Source of the DNA: Mycolicibacterium chlorophenolicum
Lineage (GTDB): Bacteria; Actinomycetota; Actinomycetes; Mycobacteriales; Mycobacteriaceae
Assembly (NCBI RefSeq): GCF_001044235.1
Contig: NZ_JYNL01000020.1
Coordinates: 634,570 to 698,569 of the forward strand
Length of the DNA stretch: 64,000 nt
Direction: 5' to 3'
Positions 1-8,809 of the stretch are shown here, piece by piece (position 1 is the stretch's first letter; every line of letters starts with the position of its first letter). A program made the translations under genes and the position numbers. The notes under the pieces were generated by a model that was given only the letters and a program-made list of their open reading frames with translations, did not search any database and was not told the origin of the DNA.

Positions 1-891
1 GACGGCAGCCTTGATGCCGGTCAGCTGCGGCTCGATCAACGCGAACCCGGTGGCGAAGTTGCGCCATTGCGCCGCGGCCGCACGGCCCGGATCCTCACCG
101 TGGACCGCAGCGGGTCGGGACGTTCCCGCACGATGAATTGGCATGGCGCCAGCGGTATCTGGCTGCTGGCCGGGTTGCTGTTCCTCTCGGCGACGGGCAT
201 CACGTGGTCGACGTACGCCGGTGCGCACGCCACCGAGATCCGGTCGGCCTTGAATTGGCAACGGCCGCAACTGGTCACCGCACCGGCGCAGTCCCACGCC
301 GGGCATCACGGAGCCGAGGGGGCGGTGACCGACCCGGCCGCTCTCGACTACGACGGTGTGCTCGACGCCGCAGCACGGCACGGCGTGCGGATGCCCGTCG
401 AGATCACCGCACCCGCCGAACCCGGTGCGACGGCGAGCGTCACCGAGATCGACGAGCCGTTCCGTTGGACCACGAACGCCGCCGCGGTGAACCCGACGGA
501 TCTGACGGTGACGAGCGCCGTCGACTACTGGCGCGACTACTCGGTGATCGCGAAGCTGGCCGACTGGGGCATCCGCGCGCACATGGGATTCCTGTTCGGT
601 CTGCTCAACCAACTCGCGCTGCTCGCTGTCGCGATCGGACTGGTGACGGTCATCGTGCGCGGATACCGGATGTGGTGGCAGCGCAGGCCGACGCGGGGAT
701 CGAACTGGGCGGTCGGCCGACCACCGGCGCGGGGAGGCATCAGAGCGCTCCCTCCGGTGGCGATCGCCGCTGTCGGCGTCACCGCGGTGGCCGTGGGCTG
801 GTTCCTGCCGCTGCTCGGATGGACGCTGGCGGCCTTCGTCATCGTCGACGTCATCGTTGCCGCGGTGGCGAGAACTAGCCGTGCGGCGTAA
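1..891 (+). CDS. PepSY-associated membrane protein, 5' end outside window
   Basis: The reading frame is open from base 1, so the true start lies upstream; 296 codons are in the window. The visible part has a hydrophobic segment at about 138-205 (GIWLLAGLLFLSATGITW), an extracytoplasmic stretch with several His residues, a second membrane segment around 575-660 followed by the basic sequence MWWQRRP, and two more C-terminal hydrophobic segments. This pattern and the start of the visible part match PepSY-TM proteins, which are often tied to iron, copper or siderophore handling. The substrate cannot be told from the sequence. The next gene encodes a small secreted Met-rich protein on the same strand, 76 bases downstream. 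Confidence 0.75.
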   Translation, partial: DGSLDAGQLRLDQREPGGEVAPLRRGRTARILTVDRSGSGRSRTMNWHGASGIWLLAGLLFLSATGITWSTYAGAHATEIRSALNWQRPQLVTAPAQSHAGHHGAEGAVTDPAALDYDGVLDAAARHGVRMPVEITAPAEPGATASVTEIDEPFRWTTNAAAVNPTDLTVTSAVDYWRDYSVIAKLADWGIRAHMGFLFGLLNQLALLAVAIGLVTVIVRGYRMWWQRRPTRGSNWAVGRPPARGGIRALPPVAIAAVGVTAVAVGWFLPLLGWTLAAFVIVDVIVAAVARTSRAA

Positions 892-967
892 GGGCGAAAG
901 CCTCTAGCGCGGGCGGAGCCGACGCGGTGCAATGGATGCACGCTGTCCTCGGCGAGAGGTGTCCACC

Positions 968-1252
968 ATGTCCAAGCGTGTACTCATCACCGCGTTGGCG
1001 GCCGCGGCGACGGCGGTCGGCGCAGCGCTGCTGCCCGTCTCGGCGCCGCAGACCTTCACCGCCCAGCAGCCGTGGGATCCCGGCTGCTGGGGACCGTTCT
1101 CGTGGAATTCGGGCGAGTGCGACTGGTCCCCGGGGATGGGCGGCTCGACCACCAACGGCCCGTGGGATCCGTCGGTGACCGGACCCGGCCAGTTCAACCG
1201 GGGCGGAATGGGGCCCGGCATGATGGGACCCGGCATGATGCAGGGCTCGTAG
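968..1252 (+). CDS. small secreted Met/Gly/Pro-rich protein
   Basis: A 94-residue protein. I chose the ATG at 968 because a good ribosome site (GAGAGG near 953-958) sits just upstream and the protein then begins with a classical signal peptide: MSKR, a hydrophobic Ala/Leu core, and a likely cleavage near residues 25-30. The mature part is rich in Trp, Gly and Pro, has two Cys residues in a CWGPFSWNSGEC segment, and ends with two copies of a GPGMM unit. I do not recognise the family. A Met-rich tail beside a PepSY gene would fit metal binding at the cell surface, but that is inference. Confidence 0.6.
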   Translation: MSKRVLITALAAAATAVGAALLPVSAPQTFTAQQPWDPGCWGPFSWNSGECDWSPGMGGSTTNGPWDPSVTGPGQFNRGGMGPGMMGPGMMQGS

Positions 1253-1254
1253 CC

Positions 1255-1962
1255 TCAGCCCCGCGGGCAGGTGTCGGCGGCCTCGCGCAGCACCGGCACC
1301 GACGGCGCGTCGACCGGGAGGCCGTAACCCCGCAGCACGGCGATGTACTGCATCGCGTACTGACAGTGGAACGCCGCGTTGGGCGGCATCCACAGCGCCG
1401 GCTCCTTGTCGCCCTTGTCCTGGTTGGCCTGTCCGTCGACGGCGAGCAGATTGGCCGGATCGTTGGCGAACCGGGTGCGCAGCTCGTCGTTCCAGGTGCG
1501 CGCGCCCAGATCCCACGCCAGCGCCAGCGGCACGAGATGGTCGATCTGCACCGCCGCGCCGATCTGGTTGCCGCGCGTGAACGGCACCACCTCGCTGGTG
1601 TACGGGTCGAGCAGGGTGCCGGTGGCCACGGCGACGGGGCACCGCTTGATCGCCACGTAGGTCTTGTCCGCGAGGTCGCGGTTGAGGATGTCGTTACGGG
1701 TGTCGCACCCGTTGTGGCCGCCGGGCGCGGTGGTGTCGTCGGTCCAGGACTCGCCGAACGCGTCGCGGCGGTAGTCGTGGCTGCGGACGCGCGCCGGGAT
1801 CTCGGCGACGCCGGCGAGCACGTCGACTCCGGGTGCGACCGTGGGGATGTCGGCCTGGGCGATGAAACGCGACGGGCCCTGCGCCGACGACGTGACCTGG
1901 ACCGCCACCACGATCGCCAGCACCGCGGCGATCATCAGCCACAGCTGCTGCCTGCGGGTCAC
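1255..1962 (-). CDS. secreted or membrane-anchored HNH nuclease (DUF1524)
   Basis: 235 residues. The N-terminus (residues 7-25) is a hydrophobic export signal or anchor. The C-terminal half carries the HNH pattern of DUF1524: QIDHLVPL with the metal and catalytic histidine (about residue 140), then FANDPANL and NQDKGDKEP. Four Cys residues suggest disulfides in an exported protein. The GTG start overlaps the recG stop in a GTGA tetranucleotide, so the two are translationally coupled. It matches the position of M. tuberculosis Rv2972c, annotated there only as an exported protein. Predicted role: an extracytoplasmic DNA or RNA nuclease; substrate unknown. Confidence 0.75.
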   Translation of the reverse strand: MTRRQQLWLMIAAVLAIVVAVQVTSSAQGPSRFIAQADIPTVAPGVDVLAGVAEIPARVRSHDYRRDAFGESWTDDTTAPGGHNGCDTRNDILNRDLADKTYVAIKRCPVAVATGTLLDPYTSEVVPFTRGNQIGAAVQIDHLVPLALAWDLGARTWNDELRTRFANDPANLLAVDGQANQDKGDKEPALWMPPNAAFHCQYAMQYIAVLRGYGLPVDAPSVPVLREAADTCPRG

Positions 1963-4187
1963 GACTTGTCCAGATACTGCACGCGGTCATCGGCGGTGAA
2001 CGGCGCCGAGAGCGCCAGCATGCCCGGATCCGAGGGGTCCGACGCGTAGACCGCTTCGCAGAGCTCCCTGGCCGCGTAGATGATGTCGGCGTGTTCGGCC
2101 AGCGACAGAAACCTCAGGGTGATCGGGCGACCGGATTGGTTCTGCCCCAACACATCTCCCTCGCTGCGTTCACGTAGATCGAGGTCGGCGAGCGCGAAAC
2201 CGTCCAGCGTGCCGGCCACTGCCGTGAGCCGCTGTCCGGCCTTGGAGTTCTCCGGCAGCCGCGTGGCCAGCAGGCACAGACTCGGGTGCTGCCCACGCCC
2301 GATCCGGCCCCGCAGCTGATGCAGCTGACTGATGCCGAAGCGGTCGGCGTCCATCACCACCATCACGGTGGCGTTGGGTACGTCGACGCCGACCTCGATC
2401 ACCGTCGTGCAGACCAGCACGTCGATCTCCCCGGCCCGGAACGCCGCCATCACGGCGTCCTTCTCGTCGCCCGAGAGCCGGCCGTGCATGAGCCCCAGCC
2501 GCACGCCTGCCAGCGGACCGTGCTGCAGCCGCTGGTACATCTCGACGACCGTGACCGGTGGCGGCCCGGCCTGCTGTTTGTCCTTCTTTCCCTTGGCGGG
2601 CTTGTCGTCCTCGTCGATGCGGGAGGCGACGACGTAGGCCTGCCGCCCGGCCCGCACCTCCTCGGCGATCCGCGCCCACGCCCGGTCGAGCCAGGCCGGC
2701 TTGTCGGTGACGAAGATCGTGTTCGTGGTGATGGGCTGGCGGCCGCGGGGCAGTTCCCGCAGGGTGGAGATCTCGAGATCGCCGTAGACGGCCAGGGCCA
2801 CCGTCCGGGGAATCGGCGTCGCGGTCATCACCAGAAGATGGGGCGTGATGCCCTCAGGAGCCTTGCCGCGCAGGCGATCCCGCTGCTCGACGCCGAACCG
2901 GTGCTGCTCGTCGACGACCACCATGCCGAGCCGGTCGAACTCCACGGCGTCCTGCAGCAGCGCGTGCGTGCCGATCACGATCCCCGCCTCGCCTGAGGCC
3001 ACCTCGCGGCGCACGTCGCGCTTCTGCTGCGCCGACATCGAGCCGGTCAGCAGCGCCACCCTGGTGGCGTGCTCCCCGCCGCCGAGCTGACCCGCCATCG
3101 CCAACGGACCCATCATGGCGCGGATCGACTGGGCGTGTTGGGCGGCAAGGACTTCGGTGGGCGCGAGCAACGCGCACTGGTATCCGGCGTCGATCATCTG
3201 CAGCATCGCCAGCAGCGACACCACCGTTTTCCCGGACCCGACCTCGCCCTGCAGCATGCGGTTCATCGGGCGGGTGGCGGCGATCTCACCCGAGATCACC
3301 TCGAGCACCTCGTGCTGGCCCTGGGTCAGCGCGAACGGCAGCTGGGCCGTCATCGCCGCCCTCAGTCCGTCATCGCGCCGCGCGGCGACCGGGCCGGTAC
3401 CGCTGAGTTGGGTGTGCCTGCGGACCACCAACCCCCACTGCAGGCCGATCGCCTCGTCGTAGGTGAGCCGTTCGATGGCCCGGGCCCGGTCGCGCTCGTG
3501 TTCGGACACGTGGACCGAGCGCAGCGCGGCGTCCTCGGACAGCAGATCCTGTTCGCGCACAAACGATGTCGGCAACGGCTCGGCGACAGGGTCGAGCACC
3601 GCCAGCATCTGCCGGATGCACGCGTAGATCTCCCAGGTCTGCACCTTCGAGGTGGCGGGATAGATCGGGAAGTAGTCCTTCTCGAACTCGGCCAGCAGCT
3701 CGTCACCGGTGGCGCCGGTCGAATCGGCGATCGCCGTCAGCGATTTCGTCCCGACGCTCTTGCCGTCGGAGGTCAGCACCATGAACGCCGGGTGCGTCAA
3801 CTGCATGACGTCCCGGAAGTAGCCGACCTCGCCCGACAGCATCACCTTCGCGCCCTCGACGAGCGTCTTCTTCAGGTACTTGGCGTTGAAGAACGTGGCG
3901 GTCACCTTGGGCCGCCGGTGCCCCAGCGTGACCACCAGGTACTCCCGCCGCGGTTGGCGGTTGGTCCATCTGGCCTCGGCCTTGGTGATGACGTCGACGA
4001 ACGTGACGTGTTCGCCTTCCTCGAGGTCGAGGTCCTCCCCCTCCCCCCGCACGCTCATCGAGTCGCTGTACTTGCGGGGGTAGTACCGCAGCAGCTCCCC
4101 GACCGTGGTGATGCCGAGGTTCTCCTCCAGCTTCACGGCGGACTTGCTGCCGATCACGAAATCCAGGCGGTCGTTCAGCGACGCCAC
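1959..4187 (-). CDS. recG: ATP-dependent DNA helicase RecG
   Basis: 742 residues, GTG start. RecG remodels stalled replication forks and Holliday junctions. The N-terminal wedge/OB-fold region (about 1-200) is followed by helicase motif I GEVGSGKT, motif II DEQH in place of DEAH, the TATPIPR motif, and the C-terminal helicase lobe with QLRGRIGRG. A lysine-rich insert (DDKPAKGKKDKQQ) sits between the two helicase lobes and looks like a surface loop. The start lies one base after the stop of the upstream DAK-domain gene, and the end overlaps the HNH gene, so this is a three-gene operon. Confidence 0.96.
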   Translation of the reverse strand: MASLNDRLDFVIGSKSAVKLEENLGITTVGELLRYYPRKYSDSMSVRGEGEDLDLEEGEHVTFVDVITKAEARWTNRQPRREYLVVTLGHRRPKVTATFFNAKYLKKTLVEGAKVMLSGEVGYFRDVMQLTHPAFMVLTSDGKSVGTKSLTAIADSTGATGDELLAEFEKDYFPIYPATSKVQTWEIYACIRQMLAVLDPVAEPLPTSFVREQDLLSEDAALRSVHVSEHERDRARAIERLTYDEAIGLQWGLVVRRHTQLSGTGPVAARRDDGLRAAMTAQLPFALTQGQHEVLEVISGEIAATRPMNRMLQGEVGSGKTVVSLLAMLQMIDAGYQCALLAPTEVLAAQHAQSIRAMMGPLAMAGQLGGGEHATRVALLTGSMSAQQKRDVRREVASGEAGIVIGTHALLQDAVEFDRLGMVVVDEQHRFGVEQRDRLRGKAPEGITPHLLVMTATPIPRTVALAVYGDLEISTLRELPRGRQPITTNTIFVTDKPAWLDRAWARIAEEVRAGRQAYVVASRIDEDDKPAKGKKDKQQAGPPPVTVVEMYQRLQHGPLAGVRLGLMHGRLSGDEKDAVMAAFRAGEIDVLVCTTVIEVGVDVPNATVMVVMDADRFGISQLHQLRGRIGRGQHPSLCLLATRLPENSKAGQRLTAVAGTLDGFALADLDLRERSEGDVLGQNQSGRPITLRFLSLAEHADIIYAARELCEAVYASDPSDPGMLALSAPFTADDRVQYLDKS

Positions 4188-4188
4188 G

Positions 4189-5823
4189 TCACTCCACCCC
4201 GATCAGCAGGGCGTCGCCGTGGTGGCCGGTGTCGAAGGTCACCATCTCGGTACCCGGATGCGTCCGCCGCACATGGTCGAGGAGGGCCTCGGCGACCGCC
4301 GTTCCGACACCCCGACCGGTCAGCACCGTCACCAATTCACCACCGGCCGCCAGGAGCAGGTCGATCAGTCCGGCGCCGGCGGTGACCACGTCGTCGGCGA
4401 CGATGACGACCTCGTCCCCGGCGATGCCGAGACCGTCGCCGGGCTTGCAGGTGCCCGCCCACGTCAGCGCTTCCTCGGCGGCCACCCGCACCGACCCGTA
4501 GCGCGCGGCCGCGGCCGCGCGGGCCATCGTGTAGCCGTCGTCGACCACCCGGTGCGCGGGGTCGTGCACCGCGAGCGCCGCGAGGCCCTGCACCATCGAC
4601 CCGGCCGGCACCGGCACCATGTTGATGCCCCAGTCCGAGGCGACCGCCCAGCCGGCGAGCAACTCCTCGGCGGCGACGTAGCCGTTCGGCAGCACCATGA
4701 CCTGCTCGGCGCCCGTGTTGACCAGCGCATGCAGCAGCTGATGGGCACTGACCGGCAGACCGGGCCCGGCCCGCAGGACCTGTGCCCCCTCGCCGGTGAA
4801 CAGGTTCTCGGCGCCGTCGCCGTCCACGACGGCCAGCACCGCACGTTCGCGCACCCACCCACCGGCCGGATGCCGGTCGGCCCCGCTGCTCAGCGACGTG
4901 ATCTGGATGCGGCTGGGGGTGCCGACCTCGAGCGCGGCCTCGACCGCGGCGCCGGCGTCGTCGACATGGACGTGCACCGAGTACCGGTCCGAGTCCCCGG
5001 CGCCGGACGCCGCGATCGCGACGGACTCGCCGAGGTCGTCGAGGCGGGCGCGGAGCCTGTCCACGCCGTCGGCGTCACAGCCGCTGAGCAGATACATCAC
5101 CTCGAACTGCGGGGCCCCCGGCGGCGGCGCCGCCGGCGTCGCGGAGTCGGCGGGTTCAGGCCGGTAGCGGGGCCGAACCGGGGCGTGCCCCGCCAGCGTG
5201 GTGGTCAGCGCATCGAGCAGCACCAGCAGACCGCGGCCACCGGCGTCGACCACCCCGGCGTCGGCGAGCACCTCGAGTTGGCTGGGGGTGCGGTCCAGCG
5301 CCGCCAGCGCGCCCTGCGCGCTGAGCGCGACCACCTCGGTGAGGTCGGCCTGCTCGGCAGCCGCGTCCTCGGCCGCCGCGGCGGCGGCCTGCAGAACCGA
5401 GGTGATGGTTCCGGGGACGGCCTCACCCATCGATGTGACCACCAACGTGACCGCGTGGCGCAGCGCCGCGGCCAACAGCGCGCCGTCGATGTCGGCGATC
5501 ACCCGGTCCTCGGCGGCGGCCGCCGTCACATCCGCGAGCGCGCGCAGGATCTGCGACAGGATCACCCCGGAGTTCCCGCGCGCCCCCCGCAGCGCGCCGT
5601 CGGCCAGCGCAGCCGCCACCGCGGTGACGTCGTCGAGGTCGGCGCGGGAATCCGCCTGCGCCCAGGCCGCCCGCATCGTGAAGAGCATGTTGGTGCCCGT
5701 GTCGGCGTCGGCGACGGGGAAGACGTTCAGCGCGTTGATCTCGTCGGTGTGCCTGATCAGCTCCGATACCGCCGCATGGGCCCAGCGCCGCAGCGCCGAC
5801 GCATCGAGCCGCCGAGCTGACAT
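4189..5823 (-). CDS. DAK phosphatase-domain protein (DhaL/FakA-like)
   Basis: 544 residues from the ATG at 5823, which has GGAGG five bases upstream; an in-frame GTG at 5829 would overlap that site. The N-terminal DhaL-like domain shows the nucleotide and Mg-binding pattern VFPVADADTGTNM (about residue 40) and RGARGNSGVILSQ (about 85). The C-terminal half resembles the YloV/FakA family. FakA is the ATP-binding subunit of fatty-acid kinase in Firmicutes and works with a FakB partner; none is nearby, so that role here is unproven. In M. tuberculosis, as I recall, the equivalent is split into Rv2974c and Rv2975c; here it is one intact gene. It heads the recG operon. Confidence 0.85.
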   Translation of the reverse strand: MSARRLDASALRRWAHAAVSELIRHTDEINALNVFPVADADTGTNMLFTMRAAWAQADSRADLDDVTAVAAALADGALRGARGNSGVILSQILRALADVTAAAAEDRVIADIDGALLAAALRHAVTLVVTSMGEAVPGTITSVLQAAAAAAEDAAAEQADLTEVVALSAQGALAALDRTPSQLEVLADAGVVDAGGRGLLVLLDALTTTLAGHAPVRPRYRPEPADSATPAAPPPGAPQFEVMYLLSGCDADGVDRLRARLDDLGESVAIAASGAGDSDRYSVHVHVDDAGAAVEAALEVGTPSRIQITSLSSGADRHPAGGWVRERAVLAVVDGDGAENLFTGEGAQVLRAGPGLPVSAHQLLHALVNTGAEQVMVLPNGYVAAEELLAGWAVASDWGINMVPVPAGSMVQGLAALAVHDPAHRVVDDGYTMARAAAAARYGSVRVAAEEALTWAGTCKPGDGLGIAGDEVVIVADDVVTAGAGLIDLLLAAGGELVTVLTGRGVGTAVAEALLDHVRRTHPGTEMVTFDTGHHGDALLIGVE

Positions 5824-5940
5824 CCTCACCTCCGCATGCCCTCACCGCGCCGCTTCGCCGTCGGCGTCAGCCTAGCCACTGGGCCGGACACCACCGAAAG
5901 ACGACGTGGTCAGGGCTGTTGATAACCTGGCGGAACCGTT

Positions 5941-5969
5941 TTGGCGTTCCCGGGGCCGCCCGGTATTCT
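5941..5969 (+). promoter_or_regulatory. candidate SigA-type promoter of rpmB
   Basis: TTGGCG (5941-5946) and TATTCT (5964-5969) are separated by 17 bases, each matching four of six consensus positions. Transcription would begin near 5976 and leave a leader of about 60 bases before the rpmB start. No other good pair is visible between the divergent DAK gene and rpmB. Confidence 0.4.
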
Positions 5970-6036
5970 GGTCGGGTTGTCGGGTCACCCGTCCGGTCGT
6001 TGGCCCCCAAGCACTGACTTACGAGGAGTTCTCACT

Positions 6037-6231
6037 ATGGCTGCCGTGTGCGATATCTGCGGGAAAGGCCCCGGCTTCGGCAAGTCGGTGTCGCACTCCC
6101 ATCGCCGGACCAGCCGCCGGTGGAACCCGAACATCCAGTCCGTGCGTGCGGTCGCCCGCCCGGGCGGCAACAAGCAGCGCGTGAACGTGTGCACCTCCTG
6201 CCTCAAGGCAGGCAAGGTCTCCCGCGGCTGA
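6037..6231 (+). CDS. rpmB: 50S ribosomal protein L28, zinc-ribbon (C+) form
   Basis: 64 residues, with AGGAG at 6024-6028 placing the ATG at 6037. The protein has the L28 core ([16 protein letters not shown]) and two CxxC pairs, CDIC near the N-terminus and CTSC near the C-terminus, so this is the zinc-binding version. Mycobacteria usually also carry a zinc-free L28 made under zinc starvation, which is not in this window. The gene stands alone between a divergent DAK gene and a convergent ung. Confidence 0.96.
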   Translation: MAAVCDICGKGPGFGKSVSHSHRRTSRRWNPNIQSVRAVARPGGNKQRVNVCTSCLKAGKVSRG

Positions 6232-6247
6232 TCGCCGTTCCGCGACG

Positions 6248-6925
6248 CTAGGGCAGCCGCCAGTCCACCGGCTCTGCTCCCCTCTGCACGAGCAGTTCGT
6301 TGGCGCGGCTGAACGGCCGTGATCCGAAGAACCCCCGCGATGCGGACAGCGGCGACGGGTGCGCCGATTCGATGATCGCCGTGTCGCCGAGCATCGGCTT
6401 CAGTGTCGCGGCGTCGCGTCCCCACAGCACGGCCACCAGCGGTTGGCGCCGCTCCACCAGGGCCCGGATCGCGCACTCGGTGACCGCCTCCCAGCCCTTG
6501 CCCCGATGCGACGCCGGTGTCCCCGGGCGCACGGTCAGCACTCTGTTCAACAGCATCACGCCCTGTTCCGACCACGGGGTGAGGTCGCCGTTGGCGGGGG
6601 CCGGATAGCCGAGGTCCTGCTGATATTCGGTGTAGATGTTCGCCAGGCTGCGCGGCAGCGGGCGGACATCGGCGCCCACCGAGAAACTCAGGCCCACCGC
6701 ATGCCCGGGCGTCGGGTAGGGGTCCTGGCCGACGATCAGCACCCGCACCGCGTCGAGGGGGAACGTGAACGCGCGCAACACGTGCGCACCGGTCGGCAGA
6801 TACCGGTGCCCGGCGGCCAGCTCGGCACGCAGGAACTCCCCCATCTTCGCGACCTGTTCCTCCACGGGGGCGAGCGCGACCGCCCACGATTCGTCGACCA
6901 GTTCCTTGAGAGCGCGTGCCGTCAC
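6248..6925 (-). CDS. ung: uracil-DNA glycosylase
   Basis: 225 residues, the normal length for family 1. It removes uracil from DNA to start base excision repair. The water-activating loop [13 protein letters not shown] (about residue 68), the uracil-binding N in MLLNRVLTV, and the DNA intercalation loop HPSPLSAS are all present. thiL begins upstream on the same strand with its stop 27 bases before the ung start, so the two are likely co-transcribed. Confidence 0.97.
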   Translation of the reverse strand: MTARALKELVDESWAVALAPVEEQVAKMGEFLRAELAAGHRYLPTGAHVLRAFTFPLDAVRVLIVGQDPYPTPGHAVGLSFSVGADVRPLPRSLANIYTEYQQDLGYPAPANGDLTPWSEQGVMLLNRVLTVRPGTPASHRGKGWEAVTECAIRALVERRQPLVAVLWGRDAATLKPMLGDTAIIESAHPSPLSASRGFFGSRPFSRANELLVQRGAEPVDWRLP

Positions 6926-6952
6926 GACAGGCCAACTTAGCGGCCCGCCGGC

Positions 6953-7900
6953 TCAGTACGACTTCCAGCCCGTGCTGCCGGTCCAGGCGGCGCCGTCGAC
7001 GGTGACCGGGGCCGCGCCGACCTCGTGTACCCGGCCGATGATCCGCCAGCCCGGCGGCGGCTCCGCGGCGAAGGTGGCCACCAGCGCGTGATCTTCGCCA
7101 CCGCCGAGGACGCACTGCCGGGCGTCGACGCCGGCGACGGCCGCGGCGGGGGCGACGGCGTCCAGATCGGTCGCCAGCTCGTCGAGGGCCAGGTCGATGT
7201 GCACGGCCGACGCCTCCGCGATGTGTCCGAGGTCGGCGAGCAGACCGTCGGAGACGTCGGTCATCGCGGTCGCGCCGGCTCGTGCGGCGATCGCGCCCTG
7301 CCCATAGGGCGGCTCCGGCACCAGATGGCGCCGCCGTATCGCCTCGAACTCGTGAATTTCGTTGCGCCACAACATGTATCCCGCGGCAGACCGGCCGAGC
7401 TCACCGGCGACCGCGACCACGTCGCCGGGCCGGGCTCCGCTGCGCAGCACCGGCGGGCGGCCGCCGAGGTCCCCGAGCACGGTCACCGAGATCACCCACT
7501 GCGGTGCCGCCACCATGTCGCCGCCGACGATGCCGGCGCCCAGCCGCGACGCCTCCTGCCACATCCCGTCGGCCAGTTCCACGGCCCGCGTGGTCGCGGT
7601 GTCCGCGGGGGCGCCGAACGCGACCACGAACGCGGTCGCGCTGCCACCCATCGCCTCGATGTCGGCGGCGTTCTGCGCGATGGCCTTTCGGCCCACGTCC
7701 CGCGGCGCCGACCAGTCCAGCCGGAAGTGCCGCCCCTCGACCAGCATGTCGGTGCTCACCGCCACCCGGCCGTCCCCGGACGTGACGACGGCGGCGTCGT
7801 CGCCCGGCCCGACGACGACGAACGGGGGCTGTCGCCGCCCGGCCACCAGACGGTCGATGACGGCGAACTCGCCCGCCTGCGCCAGCGTGCCGTCCGCCAT
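6953..7900 (-). CDS. thiL: thiamine-monophosphate kinase
   Basis: 315 residues from the ATG at 7900, which has a strong GAGGAG eight bases upstream; starts at 7918 and 7921 lie on the wrong side of that site. ThiL phosphorylates thiamine monophosphate to the active diphosphate cofactor. Conserved motifs: GPGDDAAVV (about residue 35), STDMLVEG with the Mg-binding aspartate, VGRKAIAQNAADIEAMGG, and TDVSDGLLADLGHI in the C-terminal half. It belongs to the PurM/SelD fold. ung follows on the same strand. Confidence 0.96.
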   Translation of the reverse strand: MADGTLAQAGEFAVIDRLVAGRRQPPFVVVGPGDDAAVVTSGDGRVAVSTDMLVEGRHFRLDWSAPRDVGRKAIAQNAADIEAMGGSATAFVVAFGAPADTATTRAVELADGMWQEASRLGAGIVGGDMVAAPQWVISVTVLGDLGGRPPVLRSGARPGDVVAVAGELGRSAAGYMLWRNEIHEFEAIRRRHLVPEPPYGQGAIAARAGATAMTDVSDGLLADLGHIAEASAVHIDLALDELATDLDAVAPAAAVAGVDARQCVLGGGEDHALVATFAAEPPPGWRIIGRVHEVGAAPVTVDGAAWTGSTGWKSY

Positions 7901-8007
7901 CGGTGTCACTCCTCGCATCACGTCCGTGGCCTGAACGCTCGGCTCACCTGCGGTACGTTTGGTCCCTGCGGCGTGGAGTCTATGCAGCCAGACGGAGGGA
8001 TTGCGGC

Positions 8008-8250
8008 GTGGTCGAGGCTTTCGTGCTCATCCAGACCGAGGTCGGTCGCGCCGAAGTCGTCGCCAAGCAGCTCGCCGGGCTTCCCGGCGTGCTGTCGTCG
8101 GAGTACGTGACCGGCCCCTACGACGTCGTGGTGCGGGCCGGCGCCGAGAGCCTGGCCGAGCTGCGCGCCACCGTGGTCCCCAGCGTGCAGCAGGTCTCGG
8201 GCATCACCCGCACACTGACCTGCCCGATCGCCGAGGCGGCGCAGCCCTAG
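8008..8250 (+). CDS. small stand-alone Lrp/AsnC-type ligand-binding domain protein
   Basis: 80 residues, GTG at 8008 preceded by GGAGGGA. The whole protein is a single alpha/beta RAM-like domain of the Lrp/AsnC family (start VEAFVLIQTEVG, then GPYDVVVRAGAESLAEL) with no helix-turn-helix. Such stand-alone domains form dimers or oligomers and may bind amino acids or pair with full-length Lrp proteins. The stop codon TAG provides the first bases of a TAGAGT hexamer that sits seven bases before the next gene's start. Confidence 0.8.
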   Translation: MVEAFVLIQTEVGRAEVVAKQLAGLPGVLSSEYVTGPYDVVVRAGAESLAELRATVVPSVQQVSGITRTLTCPIAEAAQP

Positions 8251-8260
8251 AGTTGCCCGG

Positions 8261-8809
8261 GTGAACAGCGACACCGGCGACGGCCCGCCGCGGGCCGTCC
8301 TCGTCGCGGCGATCGTGCTCGCCGTCGGCGCCGTGGTGGCGGTCCTCGTGGTCGCGGCGGTCCTCCAACGCACACCCGGGCCCACCCCCGTGGCGGTGTC
8401 GGCGGTGCCGGCGCCCCGGGCCGACAGCACCGAGTGCGCCACCCTCGTCGCCGCGCTCCCCGACCGGCTCGGTGACTTCCGGCGCGCCCCGCTCGTCGAC
8501 CCCGCGCCGGCGGGGGCCGCGGCGTGGCAGCCCGAGGGCGGCGGCGAGCCGCTCATCCTGCGCTGCGGGGTGCAGCGGCCGGCCGACTTCGTCGTCGGGG
8601 CACCGCTGCAGGTCGTCGACGCGGTGTCGTGGTTCCGGGTGCAGGACAGTGCGGGTGGCGACCGGGCCACGTGGTTCGCGGTGGACCGGCCGGTCTATGT
8701 GGCGCTGACGTTGCCGCCGGGCTCCGGGCCGGACGCCATTCAGACGATCTCGACGACGCTCGCCGCGAAGCTCCCGGCCACGGCGCCGGACCCGGCCCCG
8801 CTGGGCTAA
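8261..8809 (+). CDS. DUF3515 membrane-anchored protein
   Basis: 182 residues, GTG start. One N-terminal transmembrane helix (about residues 13-37) is followed by an extracytoplasmic domain with a Cys near residue 59 and another near 107 (RCGV), probably a disulfide. It matches the DUF3515 family and the position of Rv2980. TAGAGT lies seven bases before the start with no ribosome site, so the transcript may be leaderless. Its stop overlaps that of ddl on the other strand. Function unknown. Confidence 0.8.
   Translation: MNSDTGDGPPRAVLVAAIVLAVGAVVAVLVVAAVLQRTPGPTPVAVSAVPAPRADSTECATLVAALPDRLGDFRRAPLVDPAPAGAAAWQPEGGGEPLILRCGVQRPADFVVGAPLQVVDAVSWFRVQDSAGGDRATWFAVDRPVYVALTLPPGSGPDAIQTISTTLAAKLPATAPDPAPLG

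Noticed and set aside
1072..2049. Long plus-strand open frame across the HNH gene
   Set aside because: Arg/Gly/Ala-rich shadow of the real minus-strand genes in GC-rich DNA; no domain or start signal.
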